From: JACVRW01 sp963734025
Lineage (GTDB): Bacteria > Actinomycetota > Thermoleophilia > Solirubrobacterales > Thermoleophilaceae
NCBI GenBank assembly: GCA_963734025.1
Contig: CAVTFR010000017.1
Coordinates: forward strand, 1 to 64,000
DNA: 64,000 nt
Direction: 5' to 3'
A program made the position numbers and the translations under genes. Below the pieces are notes generated by a model that saw nothing but the letters and a program-made list of their open reading frames with translations, was not told the origin of the DNA and made no database searches. Each line of letters begins with the position of its first letter. The first letter of the stretch is position 1. This document shows, in pieces, positions 40,363 through 49,607 of the stretch.

Positions 40363-41858
40363 GCGGTGGACGCCTCGGTCGGGCTCGGATGCGACCTTCC
40401 GCGAGCGATCGACAGGGCGAGGTCGACATCGTCGGAATGAAACGCACGCTCGAACAGTGCCAGTACACCGGCGTAGACGATCGGGCCGAGCACGAGGGAA
40501 GGAATCAGGGGAAGCCCGGCGGCGAGGACCGCACCGGCCATCACCGCGCCGGCGACGAGGGGGCCGCTGAATGTTCGCACGGGCTTGATCGGTCGCGTGA
40601 CAAGGCCGACCTGCCGGACTGCAAGCACAGCCAGCAGCACACCCGAGAGCACCGCGTTGAAGGCCGCCCCGGACGCTCCGTAAATCGGGATCAGAACGAG
40701 GTTGAAGAGCAGGTTCTGGACGATGATCGCGAGGGCCGCGCGAGTAAAGCCCCCCGGCCGGTCCCGCGCCACCAGGATCGTGGAGGCAAAGAAGTTGATG
40801 CCGTAGAGCACGGTCATGAGGCCGAGCCACCGGAGCGGCGTGACCGCGTCGGCGAAGCCGGCGCCATAGAAGAGGTCAACCAACTGGGGCGCGAGCACGG
40901 CGAAGGTCACCCCGATCGGCATCAACACGGCCGTCAAGGCCTTGAGGCCGAGCTCGCCGCCTCGAGCGAGACCCAGCCCCGCCTCCTCCTGGCGCGCGAG
41001 CCACGGCAGCGATGAGTGGGAGAAGATCCAGCTGACGAACATCGTCGCTTCGACGAGCCGGTACGCGGCGCTGTAGTACCCCACCTCGCTGTTGTTGCCG
41101 CCCTCGAGGAACGAGAGCATCACGGTGTCGAGCTTGATGAGGACCAGGAAGAGCAGCGTCGCCACTCCGATTGGGAAGCCGGCCTTGATCAGCGGCAACC
41201 AGCGGCGATGGTGCGTCCGCATACGCAGCCACGGCACGAGCCGGCGCAACTGCACGTGGCTCACGAGCAGGCCCAGCAGCGCCCCGCCCGCGAAGATCGC
41301 GCTGGCGGCGACGAGCCCCCCGCCCGACAGCAGTACGACCACGCCTGTCAGCGCCGTCGCCGTGCGCTGAGCGATGATGGCAACCGCGGTGAGCTCGAGC
41401 CGCTCGTGTCCACCGAAAATGGCATGCCAGCTCCAGCTCAACGTCTCGATGGCGTTCCCGGCTCCGACGAGGTACACGGCCAGCCGCGCCTCGCTCGAGT
41501 AGTCGGCGATGTTGACGACAATCGCGGCCGCCGACAGGACCACGAAGCTCGTGAGGAGCTTGATCGCGACCGCGTCGCCCAGGTAGTCGCCGGCCCGGCG
41601 CTTGTCGCGCCCCACCTCGACGAACGTCAGGTCATCGATGCCAAACCCGGAGCCCAGCAGGAGGACGCTGGTGAGCGAGAGGGCGAACATGAAGTCGCCG
41701 AAGCCCTCGCTGCCCAGCTCGCGGGCCATCACCACGTAGAAGGCGACGGAGGCCGCCTTGGCGATGACCTCACCGGTGGACCGGATGATCGCGTTGCGCG
41801 CTATCCGGCGCGGAGTCGCATGCGGTCGCTCAGGCTGATCCGCGACGTCCTCGCTCAC
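40359..41858 (-). CDS. Wzx-type polysaccharide flippase
   Basis: 499 aa with about 14 membrane helices: FYVVMARELGSEGFGDFMFA at the first helix (typical of the Polysacc_synt/MVF fold), IEVGRDKRR-like loop reading FVEVGRDKRRAGDYLGDA, then PIGVATLLFLVLIKLDTVML. It moves lipid-linked repeat units across the membrane. An open frame reaches 41909, but the GTG at 41858 overlaps the stop of the upstream ligase gene as GTGA, indicating coupled translation, and is preferred. Flanked by the O-antigen-ligase-type polymerase, as expected for a Wzx/Wzy pathway. Confidence 0.92.
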   Translation of the reverse strand: MSEDVADQPERPHATPRRIARNAIIRSTGEVIAKAASVAFYVVMARELGSEGFGDFMFALSLTSVLLLGSGFGIDDLTFVEVGRDKRRAGDYLGDAVAIKLLTSFVVLSAAAIVVNIADYSSEARLAVYLVGAGNAIETLSWSWHAIFGGHERLELTAVAIIAQRTATALTGVVVLLSGGGLVAASAIFAGGALLGLLVSHVQLRRLVPWLRMRTHHRRWLPLIKAGFPIGVATLLFLVLIKLDTVMLSFLEGGNNSEVGYYSAAYRLVEATMFVSWIFSHSSLPWLARQEEAGLGLARGGELGLKALTAVLMPIGVTFAVLAPQLVDLFYGAGFADAVTPLRWLGLMTVLYGINFFASTILVARDRPGGFTRAALAIIVQNLLFNLVLIPIYGASGAAFNAVLSGVLLAVLAVRQVGLVTRPIKPVRTFSGPLVAGAVMAGAVLAAGLPLIPSLVLGPIVYAGVLALFERAFHSDDVDLALSIARGRSHPSPTEASTA

Positions 41859-43192
41859 CGGCGGCCCGCCACCATCGCGCCCGCCCAGATGAGGCCGGCG
41901 ACTACCCACAGGTGGCGCCAGTGCAACGTGTCGACGAAGAAGGACTCGACCGAGAGGCCGGCCCAGGCTCCCAGCAGAGGGGCCGCTCCAATCCCATAGG
42001 TGTCGCGGCCCAGGGCCGCGTTGCGGCCCGCGATCACGAGTGTGGCGAAGACGAGAGCCACGAACGTGAAGAGTCCCAAGACGCCCTGTTCCCCCAGTGC
42101 GCGCACGTACGTGTTGTGCGAGACCACGGGGGTGAGGACCTCGAACTGACCCGGGCCTATGCCGAACACGTGTGTCTCTCCGTACTCGATGCCTCTGCGC
42201 TGCGCCTCGAAACGCTCGGTGTCATAGCCCTGGCGCTGAGCCCGCTCCTGAAGGAAATCGAGCGACCCTGTGACCGACACGGCTGCCAGTACGCCGAGGG
42301 CCCCGACCATCAGAACCACCAGGGTGGCAAGCGCCCTCCGCCCACCCCCGCGGCGTAGCGCCATCACGCCCAGCATCACAACGGCGCCGATGGCGAAGTT
42401 GATCCACGCGCCCCGCGAGTAGGAGAAAAGGAGGCCGATCATCAGCACCAGCAGCGCGAGCAGCTTGAGCGAGCGCCTGCTCCGCAGCAGGCGCGGCTGC
42501 ATCGTCTCCTCGATCATGATCAGCGCGATCGGAACCAGGAAGGGCCCGTACACGTTCGGGTCCTCGAACAGGGCCCGGGCTCGCTCGTTCAGCACGAGCT
42601 CCTCGGCCCCCGGAAAGGACATGAAGAGAGCCAACGTGCCCAGCCCGGCCGCAAGGAGCGCGCCGGCCAAGTAGCTGCGCACGATCAGCCGGGCTCGGCG
42701 CTCGCTGTCCACGTAGCCGCTCAACCAGACAGCGAAGAGGCCGAGGTAAAACGTGATCGCGAAGAAACGCCAGGCCACGGCCGGATCGGTCGCCTCGACC
42801 ATCGATGCCACGTTCAGGACGAGGAAAAGCGCCGTCAGCGCGAGGACGGAGCCGGGCGCGCGATCGATGCGGAATCGGCCGGTGACGAACGCGACGACGA
42901 TCACGATCCCGAACACCGCGTCGGGCGGAGCGGGCTCGACGAATACGACGCCGAGCAACAGCATGCCGAGCGCGACCGCGGCGTCATAGCGAAGAATCGC
43001 GAGCGCGGTGACCGCCGACAGCCCGACGCTCGCTGCGAGGACCACGCTCCACGGGGGCGGGTTGCGGGACAGGACGACAGCAAGCGCGGCCGCGAGTATC
43101 GCCAGCGCAGCGGCGGCCCCCAGTACCGAGGCAAGCCGCCCCAGGTTCCCTGGCCCAGCGGCGGGCCTCGCGACAACGCCGCCCGAACTCAT
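41855..43192 (-). CDS. O-antigen ligase/Wzy-type polymerase
   Basis: 445 aa, 11-12 membrane helices. The large periplasmic loop of the Wzy_C domain holds the conserved RARALFEDPNVYGPFLVPIA, GLLFSYSRGAWINFAIGA and VFGIGPGQFEVLTPVVSHNT, with an Arg and the HNTY motif. It polymerises or ligates polysaccharide repeat units outside the membrane. It is the first gene of a coupled pair with the flippase (4-bp overlap). Confidence 0.92.
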   Translation of the reverse strand: MSSGGVVARPAAGPGNLGRLASVLGAAAALAILAAALAVVLSRNPPPWSVVLAASVGLSAVTALAILRYDAAVALGMLLLGVVFVEPAPPDAVFGIVIVVAFVTGRFRIDRAPGSVLALTALFLVLNVASMVEATDPAVAWRFFAITFYLGLFAVWLSGYVDSERRARLIVRSYLAGALLAAGLGTLALFMSFPGAEELVLNERARALFEDPNVYGPFLVPIALIMIEETMQPRLLRSRRSLKLLALLVLMIGLLFSYSRGAWINFAIGAVVMLGVMALRRGGGRRALATLVVLMVGALGVLAAVSVTGSLDFLQERAQRQGYDTERFEAQRRGIEYGETHVFGIGPGQFEVLTPVVSHNTYVRALGEQGVLGLFTFVALVFATLVIAGRNAALGRDTYGIGAAPLLGAWAGLSVESFFVDTLHWRHLWVVAGLIWAGAMVAGRR

Positions 43193-43228
43193 TCCGTCAC
43201 TGTAGACCGGCCTCCGCGAAAGGCGCTG

Positions 43229-44773
43229 TCAGCGGTGCAGTCGAAACGTGCGCGTACGGCTGAGCGCGACGCCCCCTCCAGACCTCAGGCTGGCGCTGAC
43301 CCGATAGCGGCCGGCGGGCAGTCGCCGGAAGACCCGTCCGAACTCGGTGCGGCCGCCCTTGACCCGCATGCGACTGGCTTTCGTGAGTCGCCACGCCCGG
43401 CCGCGCCGGCGCTCGACCCGTAGGCGGATCCGCCCTCGGCGGGCCGTTCCGGCCCGCCCCGTTATCAGGACCGCGCGGCGGAGCCGGGCGGAGCCCCGGC
43501 GTCGCGAGGTCCGCCTCTTCTCGCCGATCGCATCCCGGCGTGGGTTCGGAACGACGCTGAGTGTCAGCCCGCCGGCAGCGGGCCCCGGACCCAGCGAGGG
43601 TTGGTCACCCGCGGTGAGCACCACTGCCCCGCTCGCTCCGGGCAGCGTGACGGTCGGCCGGGCCACATTCTCGGGATCCGTCGCACCGGCCGGATTCTGG
43701 ACGGTCCGGGTCGGTCGACCCGGGCCGTTGACCAATACGAAGCCACGCGCGAAATCCCGGCGCCACAGGCCGTTCCAGAGCTGGCGCCGCCCGCGCGCCG
43801 GGCCAAGCTCGACCTCATAGCCCGGCCACCAGTCGTCGGGCAGCGCGCGATAGTCGGTGCGGACCCCGTCGCGCCCCTCGCCGACGAGGAAATAGGTGGC
43901 AAGGTTGTACTCGGCACCCTCGCGCGAGCCGGTATAGGCGTCCCAGATGACGGCCTTGCCGTGCCCGTGCAGCCAGTCGACGTGTTCAAGCAATGTCTCG
44001 AACCCGTAGCGACCGCCGCCCTGGGTGAGCCCTTCGTCGCTGACGCCGCGCTCGAGGGCGACGTAGTCGGCCGCGAGCAGCGCCCTCGCGGTGTCCGCAT
44101 CGGAGTGTCCCGAGAACCAGATGGGGTTGTGGGCGATCTCCACGCCCGGAAGCTTCCGTCTGATCTCCTCGACGAAGTCGGCCACGTAGCGACGCCAGGC
44201 GGCGTGCGTCATCGCCTGGCCGGTCGCCGGGTCCACCGGAGGCCTCTCCACGCCGTTGCCGTCGGACACGCGGAATTCCAGGTTCACGTCGTCGACAAAC
44301 AGTCCGCGGTAGCCCTGAGCGAGAGTGCCCCGCGCCTCTTCGATCCAATGCGACCTGAATGCCGCGTTCGTTATGTCCCCCGCGTACTGGGGGCAGCTTC
44401 CGGCTTCACAGCCCCAGGGTATGAACAACCTCCTGCCGTCAGAGTCCCGCAGAACCCAGTCGGGCTGGGCGTGCTCGAGCTCCGACCCTCGATAGATCGC
44501 GTATAGGTCCTTGTAGGTCCAGGCGTCCGGATACCACCCCGTGCGCTCGTCGAAGTAGGGCGCGTAGGTCTTCTGCCGGAAGAAGTGGTGGCGCATCCAC
44601 TGCGCTTGCGCGCCGGACGGAGAGCGCGTGTAGGGGTCGAAGGCGCTGTTCGCCTCCTTCACGAACCGAACGCGCCCCACGTCGGCGGGATCGGCGAGTG
44701 CGGGGCCCGATCCGAGCATCGACGACACCGTGAGCACAGCCAGCAAGAGGCGAAACGTAGCGCCACGGGCCAC
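43229..44773 (-). CDS. Secreted putative glycoside hydrolase (GHL15-like) with C-terminal Ig-like domain
   Basis: 514 aa from the GTG at 44773, which starts a good signal peptide (ARGATFRLLLAVLTVSSMLG, cleavage after ALA). The TIM-barrel region resembles hypothetical glycosyl hydrolase family 15: WYPDAWTYKDLYAIYRGSEL, FIPWGCEAGSCPQYAGDITN, GYRGLFVDDVNLEFR with a likely catalytic Asp, and VEIAHNPIWFSG, YVALERGVSDEGL. The last 100 residues form an Arg-rich beta-sandwich (GRAGTARRGRIRLRV, LPAGRYRVSASLRSGGG), which could bind an anionic polymer. Likely trims or remodels the polysaccharide made by this locus. The upstream in-frame TTG at 44887 would hide the signal peptide. Confidence 0.82.
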   Translation of the reverse strand: MARGATFRLLLAVLTVSSMLGSGPALADPADVGRVRFVKEANSAFDPYTRSPSGAQAQWMRHHFFRQKTYAPYFDERTGWYPDAWTYKDLYAIYRGSELEHAQPDWVLRDSDGRRLFIPWGCEAGSCPQYAGDITNAAFRSHWIEEARGTLAQGYRGLFVDDVNLEFRVSDGNGVERPPVDPATGQAMTHAAWRRYVADFVEEIRRKLPGVEIAHNPIWFSGHSDADTARALLAADYVALERGVSDEGLTQGGGRYGFETLLEHVDWLHGHGKAVIWDAYTGSREGAEYNLATYFLVGEGRDGVRTDYRALPDDWWPGYEVELGPARGRRQLWNGLWRRDFARGFVLVNGPGRPTRTVQNPAGATDPENVARPTVTLPGASGAVVLTAGDQPSLGPGPAAGGLTLSVVPNPRRDAIGEKRRTSRRRGSARLRRAVLITGRAGTARRGRIRLRVERRRGRAWRLTKASRMRVKGGRTEFGRVFRRLPAGRYRVSASLRSGGGVALSRTRTFRLHR

Positions 44774-44912
44774 GCGAACCGAATCGGCGTGATGCGTCTG
44801 CCCCAAGTGCCGGCTCCCTGCATCCCTGGACGAATGTACGACCCCGGAAAGTACCTGCAGCTGCGCGGATAGGATCTCCGCCTCCAAAGCCGAGAACGGA
44901 GACGAGACATCG

Positions 44913-45431
44913 ATGAATGACGAGACGCAGCTGGCCCTGGATCAGGCGTCGCGCGAGGCAACCGGGGCGCGTCCCTACGGCCGCTACCTGGAGGAGTTCG
45001 AGCTGGGTGCGGTGTACCGGCACTGGCCGGCCAAGACGGTGACCGAGGCTGATGATCACCTGTTCTGCCTGATCACGATGAATCATCATCCGCTGCACTT
45101 GAACGATGTCTACGCCGCCGCTTCGCAGCAGGGCCGCAACGTGGTGGCGGGGCCGCTTGTGTATTCGCTGGCTTTGGGTATGTCCGTGGCGGACGTTTCC
45201 GGCAAGGCGATCGCCAACCTCGCGACCGAAGAGCTCTCGCACCCGGCCCCGGTGTTCCACGGAGACACCATCTACGCGGAGAGCGAAGTGCTCGAGGTGC
45301 GCGCGTCCTCCTCAAAGCCGGACCGCGGCGTGGTCCGGGTCCACACGCGCGTTCACAAGCAGGACGGCACGCTCGTTGCCGAGTTCAAGCGGGCGGTCTT
45401 GGTGCCGCGCCGCGAGGCCGAGGGCGCCTAG
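44913..45431 (+). CDS. MaoC-like (R)-hydratase
   Basis: 172-aa hot-dog protein. The hydratase motif is TVTEADDHLFCLITMNHHPL with the Asp/His pair and ...HLND, then NVVAGPLVYSLALGMSV and HPAPVFHGDTIYAESEVLEV. Adds water to an enoyl-CoA. It resembles the MaoC proteins found next to CitE-type lyases and acyl-CoA dehydrogenases in Mycobacterium (Rv2498c-Rv2500c region), and mesaconyl-CoA hydratases, so it may act with the malyl-CoA lyase-like enzyme encoded about 8 kb away. In this window it is displaced into the polysaccharide locus. ATG at 44913 with a GGAGACG site. Confidence 0.9.
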   Translation: MNDETQLALDQASREATGARPYGRYLEEFELGAVYRHWPAKTVTEADDHLFCLITMNHHPLHLNDVYAAASQQGRNVVAGPLVYSLALGMSVADVSGKAIANLATEELSHPAPVFHGDTIYAESEVLEVRASSSKPDRGVVRVHTRVHKQDGTLVAEFKRAVLVPRREAEGA

Positions 45432-45473
45432 CCCGACAGGGTCTGGAGCGAGATCTTCTAAGCTGCGCCTGCT

Positions 45474-47039
45474 TTGGCGGCCGCAAGCGCAGGGCAGCCC
45501 CCGAGCGGGGACGAAAGCGTCGATGTGCGTCGCTATCTCGACGCGATCCGGCGCAGCTCACGGTTGATACTCGCGATCACCGTGCTGGTCAGCGTCGTTG
45601 TCCTGCTCGTGTCGCTTCTCCTTCCGCCCACCTATCAGGCCTCGACCCAGCTGGTATTCGATCCCTTCGCAGCCGGCGTCGACACCGACGCCGAGTCGAC
45701 TCAACGGCAGCTGGCCACGACCAACGCATTGGTGACCTCCCCCCGGGTTTTGCGACGGGCCGCTCAGGAGGTCCCGGGGGAGACCGAGGCGTCCCTGGAG
45801 GACAAGGTCGAGTCCCAGGTCGACCCGGACGCGAGCCAGGCCAACATCATCGAGGTCACCGCCAGCGATGAGGATGCGGTACAGGCAGCTCGCATCGCCA
45901 ACGCGGTATCCACGACCTTCGTCGCGGAGCGTGCTGACCTCGAGCGTGACCGGATCGCCAACGCCCGCGCACGGTTGCAACAGGAGATCGACCGGTTGGA
46001 GTCCTCGCCCAGCCCTGCGGCCACCGCGGAGATAGCGGCCATAAGAGAGCGATTGAGCCAGCTCACCGTCAGCGAGGGCAGTGCGGGTTCCGACCTTCAG
46101 ATTGCCGGCCGTGCCGATGTCCCGAGCAGCCCCACGTCGCCGCGGCCGCTGCGCAACGTGATCCTCGCAATCTTCGGTTCTCTCCTCGTGGGCGTGCTGA
46201 TCGCGCTCGGGCGCGACCAGCTGTCGCCCCGCATCTCCGATCCACGCGAGCTCGGTCGCCTGCTTGGGGTTCGCGTGCTGGCCGGTATCCCATACGTCCG
46301 CGGGACAAAGCTCCAGCGGCGCCAGCGCCTGCTGAGCGGGGCTGAGGCAGAGGCCTACGAGACACTGCGAACCTCCTTCGAGCTGACGGTGCCTCGGGAC
46401 TCGCGCAGCATCGTTCTCATCACCGGTGCGGTCCACGGAGAGGGGAAGACGACGGTCAGTTCACGGCTCGGCAAGTCGCTCTCGCGCGCCGGTCACCGCG
46501 TCTTGCTCGTATCCGCCGATCTCCGCGTTCCCCGCTTGCACGAGCTCTTCTCCCTGGATCTCGGTGTCGGTCTGGCCGATCTCCTGCAGGACGCCCAGTG
46601 GGAGAACTCGGAGCTGGACGCGCTCATCTCGCGCGCCACCCATGTGGTGATCGACGGCAGCGAGGGTGAGGGTCGCCATGGCAGCCTGCATGTGATCACC
46701 AGCGGCTCCAATGCAAGGGATCCGGGACAGCTGATCGCGGGGCCGGGGCTCCCGGTCGTCATCGATGCTTTTCACCGGCTCGATTACGACTACATACTCC
46801 TGGATGCGCCACCCCTGCTCGGCCTGGCCGATGCCATGGTCCTCTCGCGTCAAGCGGACCAGACCATGCTCGTCAATCGACTCGATCGGTTGACGGTCTA
46901 TCGAGCTGCCGACCTACGTGAGCTGCTCGACACGATGGACCGGCCGCCGCTCGGCACGGTCGTGATAGGCGCCCGGAGCGAGGTATCCCCGTACTACATG
47001 AGCCGTCGTCCGGCCCTGATACGAGAGCCGGAAGCATGA
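45474..47039 (+). CDS. Chain-length determinant (Wzz) fused to BY-type tyrosine kinase
   Basis: 521 aa. The N-terminal Wzz domain has a membrane helix (LILAITVLVSVVVLLVSLLL), the PPTYQASTQLVF start, a periplasmic coiled coil (ERADLERDRIANARARLQQE) and a second helix (NVILAIFGSLLVGVLIALG). The cytoplasmic kinase has AEAYETLRTSFEL, Walker A GAVHGEGKTTVSSRLG, Walker A' VLLVSADLRVPRLH and Walker B YILLDAPPLLGLADAM. The C-terminus has only YYMSRRP instead of a long Tyr cluster. It sets polymer length and export by phosphorylation. The TTG at 45474 is the longest start; a GTG at 45525 is possible. Core gene of the locus. Confidence 0.93.
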   Translation: MAAASAGQPPSGDESVDVRRYLDAIRRSSRLILAITVLVSVVVLLVSLLLPPTYQASTQLVFDPFAAGVDTDAESTQRQLATTNALVTSPRVLRRAAQEVPGETEASLEDKVESQVDPDASQANIIEVTASDEDAVQAARIANAVSTTFVAERADLERDRIANARARLQQEIDRLESSPSPAATAEIAAIRERLSQLTVSEGSAGSDLQIAGRADVPSSPTSPRPLRNVILAIFGSLLVGVLIALGRDQLSPRISDPRELGRLLGVRVLAGIPYVRGTKLQRRQRLLSGAEAEAYETLRTSFELTVPRDSRSIVLITGAVHGEGKTTVSSRLGKSLSRAGHRVLLVSADLRVPRLHELFSLDLGVGLADLLQDAQWENSELDALISRATHVVIDGSEGEGRHGSLHVITSGSNARDPGQLIAGPGLPVVIDAFHRLDYDYILLDAPPLLGLADAMVLSRQADQTMLVNRLDRLTVYRAADLRELLDTMDRPPLGTVVIGARSEVSPYYMSRRPALIREPEA

Positions 47040-47050
47040 TGCAGTCGTCT

Positions 47051-47513
47051 CTAACCGGCCCGCAGCACCCAGACGGTCGCTTCGCCGTCGCCGAACCGGC
47101 CGCTCGACCGGCCCGCGCCAACATGCCGGAAGGCCGGGCTGAGCAGCACGGCGCGGTGCGGCGGTGAGTTGAGCCAGGCGCTCACCGTCCGGCCGACCTG
47201 CGCACGGCCGCCGGGGTGCATCGCCAGGACCTCGCCGGCCCGCCCGTAACGCGCGCTGACGGGCTCGAGCGAGGCGTGCCACAGCGAGCCTGCGGCGAGC
47301 AGCCGGCGGCTGTGGGCGAGCGCACCGCGGTGCAGCGGCAGGGCGGCCCGCAGGGCCCGGAGGCCGTACGCGCCGCGCACCTCGTTGACGCGCTTGATGA
47401 GTGCCGCCTGATCGGAGACCCGCTGCGGCGCGAGCGCTCGCCTCGGCGGGCAGCGAGGATGTCAAAGCCGCCAGCGCGAGCACCACGGCCAGTAGTGAAC
47501 GGCGAATCGTCAT
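47051..47513 (-). pseudogene. CAP/SCP-domain secreted protein with a one-base frameshift
   Basis: The first frame, ATG at 47513, encodes a signal peptide (RRSLLAVVLALAALTSSLPA, then EASA). Around 47435-47440 the frame shifts by one base, and the other frame continues APQRVSDQAALIKRVNEVRG and AYGLRALRAALPLHRGALAH through the CAP motifs GEVLAMHPGG and WLNSPPHRAVLLSPAF to the stop at 47051. With the shift corrected it is a normal-sized single CAP-domain secreted protein. A c-di-AMP riboswitch on the same strand lies directly upstream, so this is part of that regulon. An assembly or sequencing indel is possible. Confidence 0.85.
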
Positions 47514-47524
47514 CGTCCTCTTTC

Positions 47525-47650
47525 AACGGCCTACGGAGTTAGCTGACGGGCTCGCACGGAAAGAAGTCGCGCGTCGAGGTGTGTACCGCTCACCTCAATT
47601 AGCCCCGTGAATGTGGGTCCCCCGCCCGCGCACCAGCCTGAGCCCGGCGC
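47525..47650 (-). promoter_or_regulatory. c-di-AMP riboswitch upstream of the CAP-domain gene
   Basis: On the minus strand the 3' core reads GAGCCCGTCAGCTAACTCC followed by GTAGGC (near 47551-47528), preceded by GGACCCACATTCACGGGGC and a GAGGTGAGC...CACCTC hairpin. It ends 12 bases before the CAP ATG. Third member of this class in the window. Confidence 0.88.
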
Positions 47651-47773
47651 GCGGTTCGGCGATTTGCGCGTGCACTGTAAACGGTTCGACGGCAGAATGC
47701 CGACGACCTCACCTGCGGCTACTCTGTCGCCGTCCGATCGCGGGGCACGAGCCGGCGATCGGTCTCAGCCCAT

Positions 47774-48517
47774 ATGAGCAATCGCGCGGTGATACTCGCT
47801 GGAGGGAGGGGCAGCCGCCTCGCTCCCTACACGACTGTGCTGCCGAAGCCGCTCATGCCGATCGGCGACCGGGCAATCCTCGACGTGCTTGTGCGCCAAC
47901 TGGCTTCGGCCGGCTTCACGAAGCTCACCTTCGCCGTGGGCTACCTGGGGCACCTGATCCGGGCGGTCTTCGGCGACGGCAGTCAGTTCGGCGTTGAGAT
48001 CGAGTATCACGATGAGCCTGTGCCGCTCGGCACCGCCGGACCGTTGGCGGCAATGGCGGACGGAGACGGGACTCTGCTGGTGCTCAACGGCGATCTCCTC
48101 ACATCGCTTGATTTCCGCGAGTTCTTCGACATCCACCGCGCCCATGGGAACGCGATGACGATCGCCACCCACAGACGGATGGTGAAGATCGACTACGGGG
48201 TGCTGCATGTGGCGGGCACCGCGCGGGCCGTCGACGCGGTGACCGGCTACGAGGAGAAGCCCGAGCTCGGCTACGTGGTCAGCATGGGTGTCTACGCACT
48301 CGAGCCGTCAGCGCTCGGTCTGATCCCGGAAGGCGAGCGATTCGACATCCCCGACCTGGTGCTCTCCCTGCTCGACCGGGGTGACCCCGTGGGCTCATGG
48401 CTCTATGACGGCTACTGGCTCGACATCGGCCGCCACGACGACTACGAGCAGGCACTGGCCGACTACGAGTTGGTACTACCTCGTCTTCTGCCCAAGCTCG
48501 GCGCGGCGGCCGAATAG
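47774..48517 (+). CDS. Sugar-phosphate nucleotidyltransferase (mannose-1-P guanylyltransferase/RmlA-like)
   Basis: 247 aa. Transfers a nucleotide to a sugar-1-phosphate to make an NDP-sugar. Signature AVILAGGRGSRLAPYTTVLP followed by KPLMPIGDRAILDVL; YHDEPVPLGTAGPLAAM; the metal-binding VLNGDLLTSLDF; GYEEKPELGYVVSMGVYALE; and WLYDGYWLDIGRHDDYEQAL. The short, single-domain form resembles ManC/HddD-type enzymes such as those for heptose or mannose. Probably feeds the epimerase and aminotransferases downstream. Confidence 0.93.
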   Translation: MSNRAVILAGGRGSRLAPYTTVLPKPLMPIGDRAILDVLVRQLASAGFTKLTFAVGYLGHLIRAVFGDGSQFGVEIEYHDEPVPLGTAGPLAAMADGDGTLLVLNGDLLTSLDFREFFDIHRAHGNAMTIATHRRMVKIDYGVLHVAGTARAVDAVTGYEEKPELGYVVSMGVYALEPSALGLIPEGERFDIPDLVLSLLDRGDPVGSWLYDGYWLDIGRHDDYEQALADYELVLPRLLPKLGAAAE

Positions 48518-48521
48518 GGCG

Positions 48522-49520
48522 TCAGCCGGCCTCGAGGCCGCGACGGGCGGACTCGAGATTGGAGTGGCTGGGCGCAAACGGATCACCGAACTCGTCGGCA
48601 TCCAGGCCCGCCACAATCTCGCGGATGCCGTCCGGCACCCGCATCCGGGGCTTGAACCCGAGCTCACGCCCGATCTTGTCGAAGTTCACCTTGTAGTCGC
48701 GCGGATCCTCGTCCCGGCTGACAAACTCGACGTCGCCTCGTCCCAGGACGCCTGTGATCAGCTCCACCAGATCGAGCTTCCGGTAGTTCTCGTCGCTGTG
48801 ACCGACGTTGAACACGGCTCCTGCCGTTCGCTCGGCGGGCGCCTCGAGCACGGTGCGCATCGCCAGAGCGGCGTCCCGCGCGTGCACGTAGGGGCGCCAG
48901 AAGCGCTCGCCGAAGACCTCCAGACGGCGGTCCGCCCACAGATCGCGGCTGAACTCGTTGACCGTGAGGTCGAACCGCATGCGCGGAGCGCTGCCGTAGA
49001 CCGTGGCAAAGCGGAGGCAGGTCGGCGCGAGGCCCTCTCGCCGCTCCGCCAAGAGCGCCTTCTCGATTCCGACCTTCTGTTCGGCGTAGAGCGACACCGG
49101 CGACAGCACGCCGGTCTCGTCGATTGGGACGGTCGGATCGTCCATGCGGCCGTAGTTGGAGCACGTCGAGGCGAAGACGAAACGGCGCACCCCGAGCGAA
49201 TGTGCGTCATCAGCGAGCGCACGGCTCCCGTCCACATTCACCTCCCGCGAGAGATCGGGGTCGAGGGCACACGCCGGGTCGCCCACGATCGCCGCCAGAT
49301 GTACCACGGCGTCGGCGCCCGACAATGCGGCAGCCCTGGCGTCGGGATCGCGCACGTCACCGCGTATCAGCTGCGCACCGGCGGTCTCGAGCGCCGCGGC
49401 GACGCTGTCCTGGTCATGTAGAAGGCTGTCGAGAACGCGGACCTCGTGGCCGGCGTCGAGCAGCTCCTCGACGACGCACGCTCCCACGTAGCCCGCACCG
49501 CCGGTTACGACCGTTTTCAC
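48522..49520 (-). CDS. NAD-dependent nucleotide-sugar epimerase/dehydratase
   Basis: 332 aa, extended SDR. The NAD motif is VVTGGAGYVGACVVEELLDA, then VVHLAAIVGDPAC, the Ser-x-Ser region VFASTCSNYG, and the catalytic Tyr-Lys in LSPVSLYAEQKVGIE; the sugar-binding RFATVYGSAPRMRFDLTVNE follows. The product cannot be specified from sequence. It is convergent to the nucleotidyltransferase with a 4-bp gap and divergent from the aminotransferases. Confidence 0.93.
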   Translation of the reverse strand: MKTVVTGGAGYVGACVVEELLDAGHEVRVLDSLLHDQDSVAAALETAGAQLIRGDVRDPDARAAALSGADAVVHLAAIVGDPACALDPDLSREVNVDGSRALADDAHSLGVRRFVFASTCSNYGRMDDPTVPIDETGVLSPVSLYAEQKVGIEKALLAERREGLAPTCLRFATVYGSAPRMRFDLTVNEFSRDLWADRRLEVFGERFWRPYVHARDAALAMRTVLEAPAERTAGAVFNVGHSDENYRKLDLVELITGVLGRGDVEFVSRDEDPRDYKVNFDKIGRELGFKPRMRVPDGIREIVAGLDADEFGDPFAPSHSNLESARRGLEAG

Positions 49521-49607
49521 CGCGCCTCCTCGAATCGGCTCGTTACCAGGCGGCGAATGCTATTGCTGGAAACAGAAGGACGCCCCAACCATGTCAACAT
49601 CCGGTCG

